NCBI GenBank assembly: GCA_015179045.1
Contig: WHUZ01000001.1
Coordinates: 2,728,001-2,792,000 of the forward strand
DNA: 64,000 nucleotides
Reading direction: 5' to 3'
Source: Kalaharituber pfeilii
Taxonomy: Eukaryota; Ascomycota; Pezizomycetes; Pezizales; Pezizaceae
Positions 57,901-64,000 of this stretch are shown in pieces. The notes below the pieces were generated by a model that did no database searches, was not told where the DNA came from, and was given only the letters and a program-made list of their open reading frames with translations. Numbering within the stretch: the first letter of the stretch is position 1; each line of letters begins with the position of its first letter. The position numbers and the translations under genes were made by a program.

Positions 57901-59921
57901 AAGAGCTTACTGAACAATTCGAGAAGGTATGCTATCAATCAACTTAATATATTGGCATCTTTTCCTCAGGTCATTCTATTAACCATAGATGGAACATAGG
58001 CTGAAAAGGAATGCACTGAGCGAAACTATGCCAAACTCGAAGCAGAAGCGTTGAAACGGCCTATTCTTGACACATCTCGCTATCGTAAAGAGATCTCTGA
58101 TTATGAAGCCGAAGTCCAAAGGGTATCTGCCCAGCTTCAGGAAGTAGGTGCTACAAGGACCATTGAGGCAATGCAGAAGGACCTCCAAGAATTGAATGAG
58201 AGGGCTCAGGCCTTTAGAACCCAATTAAGCAGTATCCAAATGGAAAAAGAAAGACAGCGACAAAACATAGCCATTCTGGAAAACAACCTAAGGGACAGCC
58301 GAGAAAAACTAACGAGCATCAGGCACAAACTTGAAACAAGTCGCTCCATGAAGGACCAACTGCACGAGTACCGTGAGACTGTTAAGAAGCAGAATAAGAT
58401 CATTGCGGATGCTGATAGGGAAATTGAAGCACTTGCACCTGATCTAACCAAAGCCCAAGCCAAAGTTAACGATATCTCTGAAGCAGGCTCAGAAAGAGAA
58501 AAGAGGCTACAGAAAGAAGCGTCACGGCTCTTTGATAGCTATAATCAATTGAAAACAGCATCTGATGAGATTGAACATTATATGACAAGTGGAAAAGCTG
58601 ATTTCCTTGAAAGATGTCTCAAACAAGTTGAAGTTCTGCAAGAGGAGGTCCAAAAGTTCCAGGAAGCAGCCGATAGCCTTGCCACTCAGCTCAGTCAATT
58701 CCAAAGTGAAAAGGCTAATGCCAAAAACACTGAGCAAAAGATCATCCATAACCTTCGGTATAGACAAAACAAACGGACCTTGGAGAGGCTAAAACAGGAA
58801 ATTCGGGAACTTGAAGCGCAAGGCGCAGAGGCAGACAGAGATAGATTCCAGCGTGAAGCGAACCGTCTGCAAGCTAAGCACATAAGATTATCTACTTCTA
58901 GGGCAGAAATTGCTGGCATCATGAAAACGAGAGACAATGAACTCATAGAACTTGTCAGAAATTATGAAATTGATTTCAAGGATGCGAAGGATAACTTCCG
59001 GAAATCGACTGTGATAGTACAGGTTAGTACAAACTACATGTAAATGAGATGCAGAGACTTATTTTCACCTTTTTCCAGACAACAACAGCAGCCATCGATG
59101 ATCTCACCAAATATGCTACTGCACTTGATAAGTAGGTGTTCAGCTCCAGAACAATGTAATGATTTATGACAGCTGACTTTGAAGTTAGAGCTGTGATGAA
59201 ATATCACAGCCTCAAGATGGAAGAGATCAATCGCATAATAGACGAGTTATGGAAAGCCACATACCGTGGAACAGATGTTGATACTATTATGATTCGTTCC
59301 GAGGCAGAAAACACAAAGGGGAATCGAAATTACAATTACAGGGTAAGTGTCATGTTGCTAAAAATTAAAAGCATGAGTAGCGCTAAGAAGTAAAAGGTGT
59401 GTATGGTGAAGCAAGACGCTGAGTTGGACATGAGAGGTCGCTGCAGTGCTGGTCAAAAGGTCTTGGCTTGTATCATAATTCGATTGGCTCTGGCAGAATG
59501 TTTTGGTGTCAACTGCGGTGTAAGTAGCATTGCTGTGACTGTAGATCGGGTACTAAACCTTATAGCTTATTGCTCTCGACGAGCCTACCACCAACCTGGA
59601 TAGAGACAACATCAAATCCTTAGCAAGGAGCCTATCACAGATTATCCAAGCTCGCCAGAAGCAAGCAAACTTTCAACTCATCGTAAGTGCTCCCAAGAAA
59701 AAAAGAGCGTGCATGATGGAGCTGACGATAGCATTCAGGTAATCACGCATGATGAAGACTTTTTAAGGTATATGAGTTGCTCTGATTACTGTGATGATTA
59801 TTACCGTGTCTCCAGAAATGAAAGACAGAAGTCCATTATTGAAAAGTGAGTTAGGAGGGGTTACATCTTTCACAGAGCTAGCTAATGTGGCTTTAGGCAA
59901 TCGATTTCTGAGGTGGTATAA
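54987..59921 (+). CDS. RAD50: DNA repair protein Rad50, start unresolved and one homopolymer frameshift
   Basis: Rad50 is the ABC-ATPase of the Mre11-Rad50-Xrs2/Nbs1 complex for double-strand break sensing, resection and telomere maintenance. About 17 further exons follow the first coding segment, 54987-55014 (RIDKLAIQG); all phases fit. Walker A is GYNGSGKT (55079-55169), followed by [20 protein letters not shown] and the Q-loop region [13 protein letters not shown]. Long coiled coils flank the zinc hook CALC (near 57610). The signature is [23 protein letters not shown], Walker B is [15 protein letters not shown], the switch is VITHDEDFL, and the end is QSISEVV with TAA at 59919-59921. At 55432-55439 an A8 run puts upstream SFKSTDGKK out of frame with [12 protein letters not shown]7 would be in frame. 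The initiator exon is not clear: atgtaagt at 54863 lacks a fitting donor. Confidence 0.93.
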
Positions 59922-62900
59922 GCTGTGAAGTTGGAGATTATGATAGAACAATATTCCGCGGCAAATATTGCACCTGTAGCTATTCAAGTCATATAAAAAT
60001 CATTGTCATTATCCAAGTTATCATTTGAATTCTCAAAAGGCAAGAACTAAAGCCAATGAAGATTGGTGTTCCTCCGTCATCATCTATCGTGAATTGCAAG
60101 CTCAATACTTCCGATATTGTCTCCTCTGATGCTCACTTTTCGTTATTGTATAGAGAGGAGAGAGTATTTACTGTACTCGCTCGGTTATCTTGGGAGTTCT
60201 GCTGAGCTATCTACATGAAATGGGTGTCTTAATCATGCTGTTCCCAGCCGGCATTGCTCGTTTCCAAACATCGCCGGATACTTCCCCCTTTCGTTCCGTT
60301 CACCCAATGGTTTCCCCATTTAGTAACCAACGCGAACTTTCCCCCACTTGGAAAGGTCTGGTTTTTCGCCGAGGCTGAGGAGTTAAGCTCTCACACTTTG
60401 GAGGCTATTGCCAGTGCAATGTTTGACAAAGCTGAATTTGTATTTTCATATTTACTAGCTTCCCATGCAAAAAGAAATGAACGCGTTTTGGTTACTCACG
60501 TATTGGCGGTCTGTTCTGGAACTTGGAAGACCCCTTAACAATGTTGTGTTTGAACCCAACAAATCGCACTCCCCATAGAGCCTACGGAGGATAGACTAAA
60601 ATGTGGTAATTATCAGTCGGTCTGGAGAGTTTCCAGAGTGCTCTTGTGCAGCATCATACCCTCATCAGCGCCTTGATATTATAAATATATGCCTGCCTGC
60701 CTGATTAGTTTCTGGGGTAGTGTATCCCGTGCAATGGGATTTCCTCCATGCCTTCCATTTCATGCCACGAGCTCACATATCGTGGTAATTCCTTTCTTCA
60801 AGTCTATGCAGCCGTCATAACGAAGGCCTGTTCTCGTACCCAGTCTAAAGATGAAGGTCATTGGTTTTCTCTGTAGCGAGGGGTCACGTGCTGCCCCCCT
60901 GGGGTGAAAAAAAATCGTCAAATGCGGAAATTTTCAGTGTATGACATTCAGGTCTCAAGTGCAAATTCAGTACCTTACCAGACCGCCAATATCATGCCTC
61001 CTCAACGCTGCTTTGGACGCCCAGCTCTAGAGAAATGGAAGGTATGTCACGCTCGCCAGGAAGTGTGACATCGCCCAGCAGAAATGATTTCAGGATAGTT
61101 ATGAGCAAATTATTTCCTAATCCCGATGGCAAGTTAATGGCGTTATCTTCAATGTCTATGATATTGAAGTAGTCAGATCACTAAAAGTTTTTTTCTGCCT
61201 TTTTGTATTGAGATATCTTGAACTAAATTACCGCTCTGCTAAGCCTATTACATAAGGCAGTACTGAGGCTACCCCCGGTATTTCACTATAGCAAGTAGAC
61301 TTCACCTGTAGCTGAATTAATTACAGTAGTCCTGAAAAGTTCTTCATTTTCACTATAGCCAGGGCGTTTTAGCTGCGTGCGCAAACGATCTCGCCCATTC
61401 CTTCACTATAGGCAGGTCACCTGTAATGGAAAGTCAAGAGAGGCCCTCGGTGGCGGTGATTGTAGGGGCATTGGGCTCGCTATCAGATTCACCTGCGAGA
61501 TGCGGGTGGTAGGTGTAGGTGCTGAAGAGCTTCCGGTCAAGGAAGACATGGACTGGATGGATGGTAGGTTTGAATTAAGAAGTTCGTGTGAATGTACTGG
61601 GGGGGTTAAGGGAGTCTAGTGCTCCAGTGAAGAGCACAAGCTCGAAGAGGAGAAAGGGAAGATGCGGTTTATGATACCTTGCATGACCCGGGAGTCTTCC
61701 ACACCCACCCTAATGCCATCTGTAGAGATCAGTACCTGCGCATTGAGGGCGAAGCCGATGCATCTGAGGATAAAGAGCTGGCTGGCGGAGCTTGTCACGG
61801 CGCTGAAGTGACCGGATGCGACGTTCATGACTGGCAGGTAAACTACTGTAAGCTTTTACTTGGGAGAAGAGAGTTTATTTGCACTGCTCAGTAAATCAAA
61901 GTGCTCCGGTCTATCTATCTACATTTCCACGGATTTACAGGTCCCTTTTGACAATCATTCGTCCTCCTCCCTATACATGCGACTCTTCTGCTTAACTGTC
62001 TCCTATCTTTCCGTTTTGGGGTACTACCGTTGATTTTCCCATTTTAGGTCTAGGACAGGCTTTACGGGAGATCGTGCCTATCTCACATTCATACCAATAG
62101 AAGCTATGCGGGAATCACAGCCTCTCCCACTACATAGCTCTATCCCTTGGGCTGGCAAGAGACGACTTGCCATGCATTGCATTGCATTAGTGGCACTTGG
62201 CGATAGTTTTGTTTACCAGATGGACTGAGAGCAAGAGAAGCTGGCCACTGGCACTCCGCGGTTCGAACTTAGAGCCTGGACAATGCATGTATGGCAAGCT
62301 TGATCTGCCAGCCCTAGAGATAAGAATTCTTTAGTCTCATAAAGGCAATATACACTATATACGGAGTAAATACTAGTTTATATAGATGGTATATAGTAAA
62401 ATCAGGTATGCTAAGGCAGCGGCAGCTTAGGGGCAATGTAGAACTACTAGATTTACGTACACGCAGCAAAAGTTAAAACAAGTTGCCTTAGTTCCACCAG
62501 AATTTAATCATATGGAACCAGACCATTACGGCCTATCTTATTACTTTGAAGATGCTGGACAATCCTCTCTTCCAACTCTATAAGAATCGAATCAGGGGCC
62601 TCCGTTCTATACCTCTCCATGGCGCTCATTGTTACTTCCATCACTAGAGAAACAGTATTCCACCTCGACGAAGGCATAAGTTAGTTTGAACCAATCTATT
62701 CCCCAGCCCCGCTCTAACAACCCCTCAGCACACACGCTCCCCTCCAGCACCCCCGCAACAGCCCCCTGTCCCTACTTCACTGCCCTATTGCCGATTCCCT
62801 GCGGCGACGAAGGGTCTAAGCAATCTGATTGGAACGGCCCTGCTTCATGCAGGCTGGCTATAGCTGGCCGCCAGATCTAGAATACTGGGATAACGCCTCC

Positions 62901-64000
62901 CGCAGTACCCGCAACGGGCTCGCAGCTAGGCTCAAGTGCATTATGTGGGGTCATGTAAGAATCGCCAGTGAATAATCGTTATTAATTCAATTACTTCAAA
63001 ATATCCAGGAGCGTTGCACATCCTCAAAAGGGCTGTCTGTCAGTCCTGCTGCAATGCACGTTTTGTGCATGTTGCTTGGCCTATGATAGAATGCAATGCT
63101 AAGAATGTGGCCAAGTCAAGTGAAAGATTAGCGTAGACGCTCCAGCTCAAATTCCGCAACGTGCTTTCCCAGTGCTATCGGGATCAGATCAATACGCCAA
63201 AATAGAAAATGAGAAACTGATACTAGTATAACTATAAAACTCGTTTGATTCTGCGACATGATTTTACAAGGCGACATCAATGCAGCCATCCATCCGTCAG
63301 CTGGATACCAACTTGTAGGCATGAGACAAGTACGAGCATCTGAAGCTTTAATTTAATATAAATCGCCTATATACACATTCTCGGCCCGTCACAGCTGCGG
63401 AACCACACACGTCACGGCTACATATATCATATTCTTACAGTTCCGATCAGCCTGTCTCTCCTGCACTCCTTTCTGTATTTTAATACTTCCATGTAACTAG
63501 CGTCCCGGACTTGTAATCCGTGTTATACTACCCTAATTCATATCAGACAGAAATATGCAGCTCAACTTGTTTCGAAGCCGCTAGCAGAGTGCTCCGGGAA
63601 ACATGCATATCCTACACAGCTGCCTATCGCTGTGAACCAGTCTCGCGAACACGGCGAATTGATCTGCTCTAGTAGTCTCGAACCAGACCGCCGTTTAGCA
63701 GCTGGATCTAGCTCTACCCTCGGTGCTGCACACAGACGGCAAGCCCCGGAAGTTTCTTGGTCAGCGATCAGGGATAAGAACAATGGGCGGCTTGTACGAT
63801 CACGTGATGTATTTGTGTGCTATCATAGGGATTTGTTACGTCGTGCTTGAATTATTTATGGACCCTCGAGAAGCAATTCATTGGTGAGCAAGGCTGTCAA
63901 ACTCTATCGCTCTTTTGCTCTCCTCTCCTCCGTACCAAGATACCACTGACCATATATTTCCGTCTTCTCGCACCAATCTACCAACGCCACCTTGCTACCC
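59922..64000. other. Repeat-rich spacer to the window end
   Basis: No recognised gene in 4 kb. A terminus motif, cctgttctcgtacccagtct, lies at 60827-60846 and a SINE-like copy at 62478-62698. Short ORFs at 61377-61619 and 62686-62880 look like chance. The last ~100 nt are pyrimidine-rich, as upstream of a gene beyond the window. Confidence 0.5.
62478..62698 (-). repeat. SINE-like repeat, copy D
   Basis: It shares agaatttaatcatatggaac, then the ccattacggcctat block, gctggacaatcctctcttcc, agaatcgaatcagggg (minus-strand B-box, about 62583-62598), tctatacctctccatgg, and gaaggcataagttagtttga at the far end. This is full length compared with copy A, at roughly 75-80% identity by eye. Confidence 0.65.

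Overview
The window is nuclear DNA of a filamentous ascomycete (Pezizomycotina type). Evidence: many short GT-AG introns (42 to about 120 nt), fungal-type proteins (Moco sulfurase, fungal HMG-CoA reductase, Pet117, Pof3/Dia2-like F-box protein) and no operons. The species cannot be named from the sequence. It is a mosaic of compact housekeeping gene islands and long AT-rich, repeat-laden spacers.

Layout. 1-862: 3' part of COG6 (+). 1180-2090: Helitron-type helicase remnant and an old SINE-like copy. 3399-4185: SDH3 (-). 5011-5352: small uncertain ORF (-). 5525-7995: WD40-like protein (+). 9098-12726: HMG-CoA reductase (-). 12.7-16.2 kb: gene-poor. 16183-16461: MOCS2A/cnxG (-). 17195-18277: DNA element with terminal inverted repeats. 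19469-20341: AP-1 sigma (-). 20.3-23.9 kb: repeats, including a SINE-like copy. 23905-26155: TPR/F-box/LRR gene (+). 26351-26701: MITE. 27016-27950: VMA10 (-). 28539-28969: PET117 (+). 29576-33963: large coilin-like protein (-). 34.8-35.6 kb: decayed gene (-). 37290-40048: Moco sulfurase hxB (-). 40724-41374: U2B''-type RRM protein (+). 42705-44020: ARPC1 (+). 45-49 kb: repeats and a 66-nt T tract. 49106-50353: multipass membrane protein (+). 52249-53554: NIPSNAP protein (-). 54987-59921: RAD50 (+). 60-64 kb: repeat-rich spacer with one SINE-like copy.

Most genes are unrelated housekeeping functions: Golgi tethering, respiration, sterol synthesis, clathrin traffic, vacuolar acidification, COX assembly, splicing, actin nucleation and DNA repair. 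The one functional pairing is two molybdenum-cofactor genes (cnxG and hxB) about 21 kb apart.

The most notable signal is gene damage. VMA10 has CAA>TAA and PET117 has CGA>TGA inside conserved stretches. The F-box gene needs three frame changes, RAD50 has an extra A in an A8 run, and a decayed gene at 35 kb carries several TGA/TAA codons where CGA/CAA would restore a protein-like frame. C-to-T changes dominate the nonsense lesions, as expected of RIP or cytosine deamination, but some lesions could be sequencing errors. Dispersed repeats (SINE-like family, a MITE, a 1.08-kb TIR element, and recurring ~20-nt termini) look undescribed but ordinary in kind. I found no clearly novel defence or biosynthetic system, CRISPR array, rRNA gene or complete tRNA gene.
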